Shown piece by piece: positions 1 through 8,075 of a stretch of DNA of 64,000 bases. This DNA comes from Tangfeifania diversioriginum (lineage in GTDB: Bacteria > Bacteroidota > Bacteroidia > Bacteroidales > Prolixibacteraceae). How positions within the stretch are numbered: position 1 is the stretch's first letter; each line of letters opens with the position of its first letter. The notes under the pieces were generated by a model. It saw only the letters and a list, made by a program, of their open reading frames with translations. It made no database searches and had not been told where the DNA came from. Where the stretch lies: assembly GCF_900141875.1 (NCBI RefSeq), contig NZ_FQZE01000003.1, forward strand, positions 175,608 through 239,607, in the 5' to 3' direction. The translations under genes were made by a program, and so were the position numbers.

Positions 1-1
1 C

Positions 2-949
2 GATGCAATGCCAATGAATTCGAGGCCGATGACACAGTTCAGCGCTGCAATTCTGGCCATGGCCACCGAGTCAATCTTTCAAAAAGCTTACAGGGCCGGG
101 GTAAATAAAAAATACTACTGGGATTCGACCTACGAAGATGTAATGAACCTGATTGCACGCCTGCCCCGGGTGGCGGCCTATATTTATCGCCGTAATTTTT
201 ACAACAACGAACAGATTGAACCTAATCCACGTTTAGACTGGGCCGGAAACCTGGCTCACATGATGGGATTTGATTCAGAAGATATTCGCAGACTGTTCCG
301 TCTTTACATGGTTATTCATGCCGACCACGAAGGAGGAAATGTATCGGCACACACCGCACACCTTGTAGGTTCGGCACTGAGTAATCCATATTACGCATAT
401 TCGGCAGCAATGACAGGCCTTGCAGGGCCACTCCACGGTTTTGCAAACCAGGATGTGATTCACTGGATTTCTCAGATGATTGAAGATTTGGATACCGACA
501 AGCCTACTGACGAACAGGTGGCAACCTATTGTAAAAAGACACTGGAAGAAGGCCGCGTTATTCCGGGCTACGGTCATGCAGTGCTCCGTAAAACTGACCC
601 AAGATTTACAGCACAACAAGATTTTGCAGAAAAATACATTAAGGATGACGCAATGATTGACATTGTAAATCAACTCTATAAAATTGTTCCTCCTATTTTG
701 TCGAATGTTGGTAAAATTAAAAATCCATGGCCAAATGTCGATGCATTCAGCGGCTCCCTGCTCTACCACTACGGAATAGAAGAATACACCTTCTACACCG
801 TACTGTTTGGTGTTTCCAGAGCCCTTGGGGTTTTAGCATCGTTTGTAAACGACCGTGTTTACGGAATGCCCATTGAAAGGCCAACTTCGCATCCGTTGGA
901 ATGGTTCCGCGATAAAGTGGAAGGGAAAAAGAGCAACAAGAAATGTTAA
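2..949 (+). CDS. gltA: Citrate synthase, C-terminal part (runs off left edge)
   Basis: Condenses oxaloacetate and acetyl-CoA to citrate at the entry of the TCA cycle. The frame is open to the left edge, so the N-terminus is missing. All three catalytic residues of the family are visible: His in GPLHGFANQ, His in PGYGHAVLRKTDPR and Asp in PWPNVDAFSG. These motifs resemble the mitochondrial-type enzyme rather than the short E. coli type. About 316 residues are present of the usual ~430-450. A strong hairpin terminator follows 16 bases after the stop, so it ends its own transcription unit. Identity is secure; the start is unknown. Confidence 0.95.
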   Translation, partial: DAMPMNSRPMTQFSAAILAMATESIFQKAYRAGVNKKYYWDSTYEDVMNLIARLPRVAAYIYRRNFYNNEQIEPNPRLDWAGNLAHMMGFDSEDIRRLFRLYMVIHADHEGGNVSAHTAHLVGSALSNPYYAYSAAMTGLAGPLHGFANQDVIHWISQMIEDLDTDKPTDEQVATYCKKTLEEGRVIPGYGHAVLRKTDPRFTAQQDFAEKYIKDDAMIDIVNQLYKIVPPILSNVGKIKNPWPNVDAFSGSLLYHYGIEEYTFYTVLFGVSRALGVLASFVNDRVYGMPIERPTSHPLEWFRDKVEGKKSNKKC

Positions 950-965
950 CATATTTTCTATAGAG

Positions 966-991
966 AAGCCGGCTCAAAGCCGGCTTTTTTA
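966..991 (+). terminator. Rho-independent terminator after citrate synthase
   Basis: An 8-bp GC-rich stem, AAGCCGGC with GCCGGCTT, has a short TCAAA loop and runs straight into six T residues. It lies just downstream of the citrate synthase stop and ends that transcript before the nitroreductase gene. Confidence 0.9.
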
Positions 992-1065
992 TTGATATTC
1001 CACAAAATCCGAAAAACATTTTGTCCACCAAACTGTTCAAACAATTAAACAAAAGACAATTAAAG

Positions 1066-1626
1066 ATGCAATTAAACAAAGCCATAAAAAACCGCTGGAG
1101 TCCGCGTGCATTCTCACGCCAAAAGGTTACCGACGAAATGCTTGATTTACTTTTTGAAGCGGCCCGCTGGGCCCCCTCATCAAGAAACGGGCAACCCTGG
1201 CATTATTACTATGTGAGACGTGAAGACAAGGAAACATTTCAGCAGGTTCTCGATATTTTAACGGGAATTAATCCTGGATGGGCACAACATGCACAGGTAC
1301 TCATCATTACAGTAATGAGAAGAAAACATGAATTTAACAACCTCCCAAACGGCAAGGCACTTCACGACATGGGAGCTGCCAGCGCATTAATGGGAGTGCA
1401 GGCCGCAGAAATGGGACTGCAAATTCATCAGATGGGTGGTTTCGACAAAGAAAAGGCAACAGCTTATTTGAATCTCGACACTGAAAACTTTGAGCCAGTG
1501 ACGTGCATTGCTGTTGGCGCCGAGGGGGATGCAAATCAATTGCCCGACGACCTGAAAAAACGGGAGTTGGAACCCAGGGAAAGAAAAGAAAAAAAGGAAT
1601 TTGTTATTGACCTCGGCAGGCATTAA
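1066..1626 (+). CDS. Nitroreductase family protein
   Basis: A flavin-dependent reductase of the nitroreductase superfamily; the natural substrate cannot be told from sequence. The N-terminal RWSPRAF motif followed by LLFEAARWAPSSRNGQPW is the FMN-phosphate binding signature of the family. At 186 residues it has the usual length. I chose the ATG at 1066: the frame can be extended to a TTG at 1021, but that extension is low-complexity Lys/Gln/Asn and lies before the conserved start. It ends two bases from the convergently transcribed lipid kinase gene. Probably cytoplasmic. Confidence 0.85.
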   Translation: MQLNKAIKNRWSPRAFSRQKVTDEMLDLLFEAARWAPSSRNGQPWHYYYVRREDKETFQQVLDILTGINPGWAQHAQVLIITVMRRKHEFNNLPNGKALHDMGAASALMGVQAAEMGLQIHQMGGFDKEKATAYLNLDTENFEPVTCIAVGAEGDANQLPDDLKKRELEPRERKEKKEFVIDLGRH

Positions 1627-1628
1627 AA

Positions 1629-2561
1629 TTACACACCACAAACTTTTATTGCGTGGTGCATAATTTCAATCTTCAGGGAAGTTGTTTCAGGAATAATTTC
1701 CCCATCAACCTGACACTCGTGGGAGGCTGGCAAACTAATAGTTGCTTTGTCGGTGGAATATACTTTAACATATTTCATGTGGTGTAAACTGCCTGTAAAA
1801 GCCGCAAAAATGAAGGTAAAAACAAACCACCACGGATAGGGCCTGATAATTACGATTTCAAATTTGCCGTCATCAATTTTCCCGGTTGAATTAATTATTG
1901 CCCCCGTACCAAAACTTTGTGCATTGGCAATTACCAGCATTTCAGTTTTCATTTTTTTGCGCCGCTGCCCGGGAATTTCAATATAAAAAGGGAAATAGGT
2001 TTTCCCTTCCATCAGTTCTTTAAACAATTGCTTGCCGTATCCTATAAGTCCTTTTGAACCTTCTTTCTCAAACCGCTTAACAATGCGGGCGTTAATTCCC
2101 ACATCGCTCAGGTGCAGACAATAGAACCGGTCGTTAATTTTAATAACATCCATTGGATTTGCCGGATTCTCCAGGTTGAAATTCAGAGCCCGCCGGAATT
2201 TTTCAGGGATCCCGAGGTTATAAGCCAGTCCATTTGCTGAACCTGATGGAATAATTCCCAGTTCGATATCGGTTCCCAAAAGTTCAACAGCAACCATGTT
2301 AACTGTGCCGTCGCCTCCTGCGGCAATCACTTTTTGAGGTTCAAAATCGTTAATTTGCGACCTGATTTTATTGGGATCGTCTTCGCCCGTGGTTTCAAAA
2401 ACCTTCCACTGAAAATTAAATTTTTCAGCAGTTTCTGAAATAATCGACCGGTAATCGTCTGTCAGGGCATTTCCAGACATTGGGTTAACAACAAACAGTA
2501 TTTTTAAATTTGTATGATTATTCAATTTTACTAATTTAAACGTGATTAAAAGCAGAGACAC
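1629..2561 (-). CDS. YegS/DagK-type lipid kinase
   Basis: Likely phosphorylates diacylglycerol or a related lipid using ATP. The catalytic domain shows the nucleotide-binding elements NPMSG, AAGGDGTVN and IIPSGSANGLA of the diacylglycerol/sphingosine kinase family, plus the C-terminal beta-sandwich ending in CQVDGE. Length (about 300) is normal. The start is uncertain: GTG at 2561 gives a 22-residue leader before LKILFVVNP, and a TTG at 2525 would give a more typical N-terminus. It is divergent from the App1-like phosphatidate phosphatase at 2633. One gene makes and the other would remove phosphatidic acid, which suggests linked lipid turnover (inference). Confidence 0.85.
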   Translation of the reverse strand: MSLLLITFKLVKLNNHTNLKILFVVNPMSGNALTDDYRSIISETAEKFNFQWKVFETTGEDDPNKIRSQINDFEPQKVIAAGGDGTVNMVAVELLGTDIELGIIPSGSANGLAYNLGIPEKFRRALNFNLENPANPMDVIKINDRFYCLHLSDVGINARIVKRFEKEGSKGLIGYGKQLFKELMEGKTYFPFYIEIPGQRRKKMKTEMLVIANAQSFGTGAIINSTGKIDDGKFEIVIIRPYPWWFVFTFIFAAFTGSLHHMKYVKVYSTDKATISLPASHECQVDGEIIPETTSLKIEIMHHAIKVCGV

Positions 2562-2632
2562 CCAGGTTCTGATGTCTGTTGCTCTTATTCCATAAAGTTG
2601 TAATATTATAAAAAAAACAAATAAAATTAGGG

Positions 2633-3763
2633 ATGAAATACCTTAAACCCATAATAAAAGGAGCCTACAAACCAATAAAACGGCTGAAAGTCTATTTTAA
2701 ACAAAAAGCCGGATGGTTAGATATTCCTAAAATAATGCCTTTCAAGGGATACGGAAATGAAAAAGAAATTATCATCCAGGGAATGGTGATTGAGGACAAA
2801 GGCCTCACAAAACCCCATGACAAATTAAAATTCTGGCAAAATATGCTGGCCACCATTAAAAGATTTTCGGGTGACGAAATTGCCGGGGTGAATGTAAAAG
2901 CCACCTTCCGGGAGCAAACCCAATTTGCCGAAACCGATGAACAGGGATTTTTTCTTTTCAGCTTTAAAATAGATAATAACGAAGAACAAACTGTTGGCGA
3001 CTGGCTTTCTGTGCAATTTGAACTTGTAGATGAAATTGTTGAGAACCAGCCCAAAACTACTGCAACCGGTTATATCCGATTTATTCCGCAAGGAAATGAG
3101 CACATTATTGTATCCGATGTTGATGACACGGTAATGGTTTCGCATTCAACCCAAACCCTCAAAAAACTCAGGCTCATGCTGTTTAAAAATGCCCTCACCC
3201 GTGCTCCTTTTCCAGGGATTTCTTTTTTTTACAAAGCGCTGGCAAAAGGGACAGACACTGCTGTTTCCCATCCGTTTTTCTATGTTTCAAGCAGTGAATG
3301 GAACCTTTATGATTTGCTCGATGATTTTTTCAGCTACAATCAGTTGCCCCGTGGTGTTTTTTTATTGAAAAGACTGGAGCACAGCATTCTGAAATTTTGG
3401 AAATCGGGAGGCGGAAACCATCAGCACAAATTTGATAAAATCAGGCACCTGCTGCAGTTTTATCCCAACCGCGCATTTATTTTAATTGGCGACAGCGGAC
3501 AACGCGATCCGGAAATTTACTCGCGCCTGGCGCTTGAATTTCCAGGACGTATAGAAACCATCTTCATCCGGAAAATTCGTTCACGGAGTTTTCTGAATAA
3601 AAATGAAGAGCATACAGCCAAACTGACCGAAGTACAAACCGGTTATTTCGAAGTAAAAAACAGTCACGAAGCTGCACTTATTGCATTGCGCCGCGGTTAC
3701 ATCAGTTCAAAATATTTTAGTGAGACTGAAGCAGGATTGTCAAAACAAAACGCCTCAGATTGA
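2633..3763 (+). CDS. App1/DUF2183 phosphatidate phosphatase-like protein
   Basis: A HAD-type phosphatase related to yeast App1, which dephosphorylates phosphatidic acid. The catalytic DxDxT motif is seen in IIVSDVDDTVM, about residue 160. It is followed by the family's FPG..FFYKAL and FYVSSSEWNLYDLL segments and the C-terminal FILIGDSGQRDPEIY acidic motif. An N-terminal ~150-residue beta-rich region precedes the catalytic part. No signal peptide is evident. At 376 residues it matches bacterial members. It sits divergently next to a lipid kinase, in line with a lipid role. The bacterial substrate is not proven. Confidence 0.85.
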   Translation: MKYLKPIIKGAYKPIKRLKVYFKQKAGWLDIPKIMPFKGYGNEKEIIIQGMVIEDKGLTKPHDKLKFWQNMLATIKRFSGDEIAGVNVKATFREQTQFAETDEQGFFLFSFKIDNNEEQTVGDWLSVQFELVDEIVENQPKTTATGYIRFIPQGNEHIIVSDVDDTVMVSHSTQTLKKLRLMLFKNALTRAPFPGISFFYKALAKGTDTAVSHPFFYVSSSEWNLYDLLDDFFSYNQLPRGVFLLKRLEHSILKFWKSGGGNHQHKFDKIRHLLQFYPNRAFILIGDSGQRDPEIYSRLALEFPGRIETIFIRKIRSRSFLNKNEEHTAKLTEVQTGYFEVKNSHEAALIALRRGYISSKYFSETEAGLSKQNASD

Positions 3764-3785
3764 GTTGAAAGAAATTAAATAAATG

Positions 3786-4565
3786 TTAGCCCGATACTTT
3801 TTTAATAAATTGAATGGAGCGTTCGTTAAAAACCTCGGGCTGATCGAGGTTACAAACATGCCCGCTATTTCGGATTACCTCCAGCTTCGAATTCAGGTGT
3901 TTTTTCACGAGGTTGGAAACCATGGGCAGAAACATGTGATCGCGCTCTCCCATTAAATATAAAACAGGGGCCGATGCTTCTTTGACCAAAAATTCTTTGA
4001 GATTATCCCTGATCTCGCCCGACATGCGCAGCCACTTTTTAAACTCCCTGTCTCCCAGCCTCACAGCTTCACTAATAAACAGGTTTCGCGACGCGGTATG
4101 TTTGCGCGAAGGAATTAAAATCCAGGCATTCAGCCTGTACAACCACATGTATGGCAGAATGGAATTCAACAATTTGGCCACGCTAACCAATCCATTTATC
4201 TTTTTATTAAACTGAACAACTGCACCTCCCAGAATTATTGACTCCGCTCTTCCCGGTGCCAGTTTATCCATAGCACGAATTACAATGCATCCCAGCGATA
4301 TTCCTACAAAATGTGCCTTTTCGATGTTCAGGTGGTCCATGGTGTAGATTACATCTGCTGCTATTTCATCAAATTTGTATATCTCTTCCTTAGAGTATTG
4401 TTTTTTCGATTTTCCGTGCCCCCGCAAATCGACCAGTAAAACATTAAATTGTTTTTTGAAGTCGCGCAACTGCCTGAACCAAACCACATTGCTCCCTCCT
4501 GCTCCGTGTACAAAAACCACCCAGGTTTTTGATGTTTTATGTCTGAATATTTTGTGATACAACAT
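3786..4565 (-). CDS. Alpha/beta-fold hydrolase
   Basis: A serine hydrolase of unknown substrate. Visible elements are the oxyanion HG loop (VFVHGAGGSN), the LVDLRGHGKS strand-turn, the nucleophile elbow GISLG, an acid at GERDHMF and the catalytic His in NSGHVCNLDQP. The order and the 259-residue length fit single-domain esterases, lipases and haloperoxidase-like enzymes. No signal peptide. It is convergent with the App1-like gene. About 140 bases without a recognisable gene separate it from the ThuA gene upstream. Family is certain, function is not. Confidence 0.85.
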   Translation of the reverse strand: MLYHKIFRHKTSKTWVVFVHGAGGSNVVWFRQLRDFKKQFNVLLVDLRGHGKSKKQYSKEEIYKFDEIAADVIYTMDHLNIEKAHFVGISLGCIVIRAMDKLAPGRAESIILGGAVVQFNKKINGLVSVAKLLNSILPYMWLYRLNAWILIPSRKHTASRNLFISEAVRLGDREFKKWLRMSGEIRDNLKEFLVKEASAPVLYLMGERDHMFLPMVSNLVKKHLNSKLEVIRNSGHVCNLDQPEVFNERSIQFIKKVSG

Positions 4566-4706
4566 CGCGTCAAATATATGCTTTTTTTAGCCTCGGTTAA
4601 CAACACAAAATGTATTCCGAAAAATCATTAATCCTGATCCATTCAAAATATTCTACTGTCGTGTCAACGATGAATTGTGATTGGACTGGACACTACTATA
4701 AAAAAA

Positions 4707-5525
4707 TTATTTACCCGGATAAACCGGACTCATCCACTCCTCTTTGGGTAAATATTTGCTACCGCTGGCCCATTTAATTCCTCTTTGCAAAATCTCCCAG
4801 GCCTGGGGGATATCAAAATCGGCAGGTGTATGCCCCACCGAAATATAAAATACACGGCCTTTGCCATAGGTTTTTTTCCATACCACTGGAACGACAGCTC
4901 CGTCAATCCATTCCGCATGATCGCCGTTGAATGTAGTTGTGGCAAGCACTTTTACATTCGGATCTACATGCATGTAATATTGTTCTGAATTGATCTCAAA
5001 ATTGCTGACTCCTTTTGTGAGCGGGTCGTTTTTGTCGGTAATTTCCACGGTATAATCAATAACACCACCGGGGTGGGCTACCCACTGGCCGCCAACCATA
5101 AACTGGTATTCGGTATTGTTCCTGAACGAATCGCCCAGTCCGCCATGAGTTCCTGCCAGGCCAACTCCGTTTTTCACAGCTTCAAGCAGGCCTTTTTCCT
5201 GTTCCTGCGAAATCTGGCCCATGGTCCACGACTGAAAAACCAGGTCGGTTTCTTCCATAACCTCTTTATTGGTATAAACGTCGAGCGATTCAGAAACTGT
5301 AACAATTGCCCCCTGCGTTTTCAGCCAGTTGTGTACTTTTTCAGTCAATTCTTTAGGGTAATGGCCATCCCATCCGCCCCAAACCATCAACACTTTTTTC
5401 CCTTCCAGGGAGGGCAATTCATCCGGTGCTGCGGGAGGATTTTCAGCTGAAGCAAGTGTATTTAAAATAAACAATAGCAGAAATGCAAATCCGGTAATAC
5501 GAGCAGTTTTAATTTTTGAAATCAT
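4707..5525 (-). CDS. Secreted ThuA-domain protein
   Basis: A ThuA-like protein, a class I glutamine amidotransferase-like fold found beside carbohydrate genes in Bacteroidota. The N-terminus has a Lys-rich start, a hydrophobic segment and an ASAEN cleavage region, so it is likely exported. The body begins with KKVLMVWGGWDGHYP and contains the GLAGTHGG and SEQYYMHVDPN stretches of the family. At 272 residues it is typical. It lies 71 bases downstream of the GH20-like gene on the same strand and may be co-transcribed with it. Molecular function is not established for most ThuA proteins. Confidence 0.85.
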   Translation of the reverse strand: MISKIKTARITGFAFLLLFILNTLASAENPPAAPDELPSLEGKKVLMVWGGWDGHYPKELTEKVHNWLKTQGAIVTVSESLDVYTNKEVMEETDLVFQSWTMGQISQEQEKGLLEAVKNGVGLAGTHGGLGDSFRNNTEYQFMVGGQWVAHPGGVIDYTVEITDKNDPLTKGVSNFEINSEQYYMHVDPNVKVLATTTFNGDHAEWIDGAVVPVVWKKTYGKGRVFYISVGHTPADFDIPQAWEILQRGIKWASGSKYLPKEEWMSPVYPGK

Positions 5526-5596
5526 TTTATTTTGGTTTAATTGATTTTTCCGAGCAGTAAAAATAGCAATTGTTTCGGCTAAAAAACAAAATCCTT

Positions 5597-6673
5597 TTAA
5601 TTTTTCCAGGCATCCACCAGTGCTTTAAAACAGTCGGCTGAATTGTCGTGCCGTTCATCGCTCGTTGTTCCACGGTAACTTTCCATAAAAGTACCGGCTG
5701 GTCCCCAAACCGTTTGTAACATCCCCCGATACATAGGTTTCATTTCTTCGGTAGCTCCATCAATAAACAAGCGCATCATTTTTTCCTGTTCCACAGCATT
5801 TTCTGCATTTCGCCACGGGCAGGTCAACACCTGTAACCCTTTTGCAGCAAACAAAACAGCTGTCGGGTCAGGACGTTCGTAGTGCCAGTCGCATATTACT
5901 ACATCTTTCGGAATCATATCGATTGCACGGTGGGTGTTGTTAAAACTTCCTTCCCAAAATCCAATTCCTGTTGCTTTTCCGTCAATCAGCCGGTCGCCCC
6001 AAATCCAGAGCTCTTTTCCCGATTCATTTAAATGATTTCTTATTTTTGATACTTCGCCGGCAAAAAGTTCAGCTTTGTCGCGCCCATAACAACGCGGGCA
6101 TTGCTCGTGCCCGATGTAAAACACCTCATCCATTCCGGCATGAAATGCATCGGTTTCAAAGACTTTAGTAATTTCATCTACCAACGCAAAAACCACCTCA
6201 TGCACTTCGGGATGCAACGGGCAGTAACTTTTGCAATACAAACCATCGTCGTTGGGCCATTCATAATCATCCGGAAGTTCAACTTCGGGTGTTTCATCAA
6301 ATTCGGGATACACTTCGAGCAACTTACCCGGTGTACCATGCCACGACTGATGACCCAGCAAATTAATTTGCGGAATCAGCCTGATATTATTGGCGTTACA
6401 AACTTCAACCAGTTTTTTCACATCCTCTTTTTTCAGCGGATTGTTCCCCACCAGTTCGGGGTGCGACTGGTAATCGTATTCCCAATCAACCCGTAAAATG
6501 AGCAGATTCAACTCAGTATCAGCCAATTCATTGTCAATAAATTCAACAAAGTCATCTACCAAACCAGGTGGCGGCGCAGCAATACAAAGCCCTTTTACCG
6601 GATAAGGCGGATTGGCATTTAAATGGAAAAAAGAAAGGGTTAAAACAGCAAGTAACAGCGTAACTTGTTTCAT
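5597..6673 (-). CDS. Secreted GH20-like glycoside hydrolase
   Basis: Resembles the TIM barrel of family 20 beta-N-acetylhexosaminidases. The catalytic Asp-Glu pair is visible in FHAGMDEVF. Earlier barrel strands include NLLILRVDWEYDY and IRLIPQINLLGHQSWHG, and IWGDRLIDG follows later. A clear signal peptide (KQVTLLLAVLTLSFFHLNA) indicates export. At 358 residues it lacks the usual N-terminal GH20b domain, so it may be a divergent subgroup with another substrate. It is upstream of the ThuA gene on the same strand. The promoter region shared with 6847 contains an 18-bp inverted repeat. Confidence 0.75.
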   Translation of the reverse strand: MKQVTLLLAVLTLSFFHLNANPPYPVKGLCIAAPPPGLVDDFVEFIDNELADTELNLLILRVDWEYDYQSHPELVGNNPLKKEDVKKLVEVCNANNIRLIPQINLLGHQSWHGTPGKLLEVYPEFDETPEVELPDDYEWPNDDGLYCKSYCPLHPEVHEVVFALVDEITKVFETDAFHAGMDEVFYIGHEQCPRCYGRDKAELFAGEVSKIRNHLNESGKELWIWGDRLIDGKATGIGFWEGSFNNTHRAIDMIPKDVVICDWHYERPDPTAVLFAAKGLQVLTCPWRNAENAVEQEKMMRLFIDGATEEMKPMYRGMLQTVWGPAGTFMESYRGTTSDERHDNSADCFKALVDAWKN

Positions 6674-6762
6674 TTTTTATTGATTATAGTTTATAGCGTG
6701 AATTTAATAAAAAATGAATTCCCGCATAAATTATCATTTATAGCTACACTCCCCCCACATTA

Positions 6763-6780
6763 TTTCCAAAATGTTGGAAA
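6763..6780. promoter_or_regulatory. Operator-like inverted repeat between divergent genes
   Basis: TTTCCAA and TTGGAAA arms are separated by four bases (AATG). The repeat lies in the 173-bp gap between the divergent GH20-like gene (start 6673) and the transaldolase-family gene (start 6847). Its size and placement suit a dimeric regulator binding site. No regulator gene is adjacent, so the protein that binds is unknown. Confidence 0.45.
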
Positions 6781-6846
6781 GTTTTTAAGCCTATTTTTTT
6801 ATTGCACTCAAATTTTCCGTAATTTTTAGGATTAAATAAAACAATC

Positions 6847-8070
6847 ATGGAAAAATCGCTAAAAGAAGAAATCCGCAGTTTTATAACCGAAGGAGTTCAT
6901 GAAAAACCAGTTGAAGCTAATCCCGATAAGTTCTGGGAAAACCTTATAAATACAGGCACTGAATTGTGGCTCGACACCGGCGACATGGTGGAAGCCGAAA
7001 AAAACTGGACAGCCGAAATGACCGCACTCACTACCAACAACACGCTGGTTAACAAAGAAATTCAAAAAGGTATTTACGATGAATTTATTTCCGACGCGAA
7101 AGAGATTGTAAGTTCGTTGCCGCCCAGGGAACAAATTATTGAAATTGCTTTTATTTTGAATGCCCGGCATGGTTTGCGGCTAGCCAAAAAGTTCGGTGGT
7201 TTTGTGAGTGTTGAACTTCATACCGACACCGCGCATAATATAGAAGCAACCACTGAGTATGCGAAAAGATATTTTGAAATTTGCCCTGAACAGTTCATCA
7301 TAAAAGTACCTTACACCGCTGCAGGCTTGCTGGCTGCCCGCAAACTACGCGAAATGGGTGTAAAAATTAATTTCACACTCGAGTTTTCGGCACGGCAAAA
7401 TGTGATGGTAACAGCCATTACAAAACCCAATTATCAAAATGTTTTTTTGGGAAGAATTGGTGCCTACATAAAAGACAACCACCTTGGTGACGGAACCGGT
7501 GCCGGCGAACGCACCGTGCTGGAAACGCAGAAATGGGTCACCAAAATTTCGGAAAATCATAAAGAACCTTCAAAATTAATAGCAGCCAGTTTACGAAGCT
7601 ATGAACAACTGGAGGCTCTTGCCGGATGTGATGTTTTTACCATGCCAATAAAAGTAGCTGCCGAAGGAAAAGAAAAGCTCACAGGAGATTTCAAACCGAA
7701 GTTACACGAAGTTTATCCGGTTGGACTCAACAAAAAAGCAGGGAAATATTTCCCCGGTAAACTTTGGGAAGTGACCGAACACGAACTTGAACTGGCAAAA
7801 AGCATGGATGACAACTGTCCGGCCAACGGGAATGAACTTATTGACCGTGTTCATGCAGCAGGATGCGGCGACATGTTTCCTTACCTGAGCGAAAAAGATT
7901 TGAATTACATTTCAGCTGACGGCAAAATTCCGAACCATGGGCGCTGGGCCGAACGCATTGAAAGCGGTGAACTGGCAATCGACACCTTACTGAATTTGGC
8001 CGGGCTGGCCAGTTTTGCCAACGACCAGGCACAACTCGATGCCCGCATTGAAAGAATAATCAGGCAGTAA
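6847..8070 (+). CDS. Transaldolase-family protein, long form
   Basis: Belongs to the class I aldolase/transaldolase TIM barrels. The Schiff-base lysine lies in FIIKVPYTAAGLLAARKL, followed by INFTLEFSARQ and ASLRSYEQL, which match transaldolase strands. The N-terminus has the TELWLDTGD acidic patch in place of the usual FLDTAN. At 407 residues it is much longer than the ~215-residue fructose-6-phosphate aldolase-like form, and about 130 residues follow the barrel core. It may act on a different sugar phosphate. No signal peptide; cytoplasmic. Convergent with the histidine kinase gene. Confidence 0.75.
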   Translation: MEKSLKEEIRSFITEGVHEKPVEANPDKFWENLINTGTELWLDTGDMVEAEKNWTAEMTALTTNNTLVNKEIQKGIYDEFISDAKEIVSSLPPREQIIEIAFILNARHGLRLAKKFGGFVSVELHTDTAHNIEATTEYAKRYFEICPEQFIIKVPYTAAGLLAARKLREMGVKINFTLEFSARQNVMVTAITKPNYQNVFLGRIGAYIKDNHLGDGTGAGERTVLETQKWVTKISENHKEPSKLIAASLRSYEQLEALAGCDVFTMPIKVAAEGKEKLTGDFKPKLHEVYPVGLNKKAGKYFPGKLWEVTEHELELAKSMDDNCPANGNELIDRVHAAGCGDMFPYLSEKDLNYISADGKIPNHGRWAERIESGELAIDTLLNLAGLASFANDQAQLDARIERIIRQ

Positions 8071-8075
8071 AAAAA

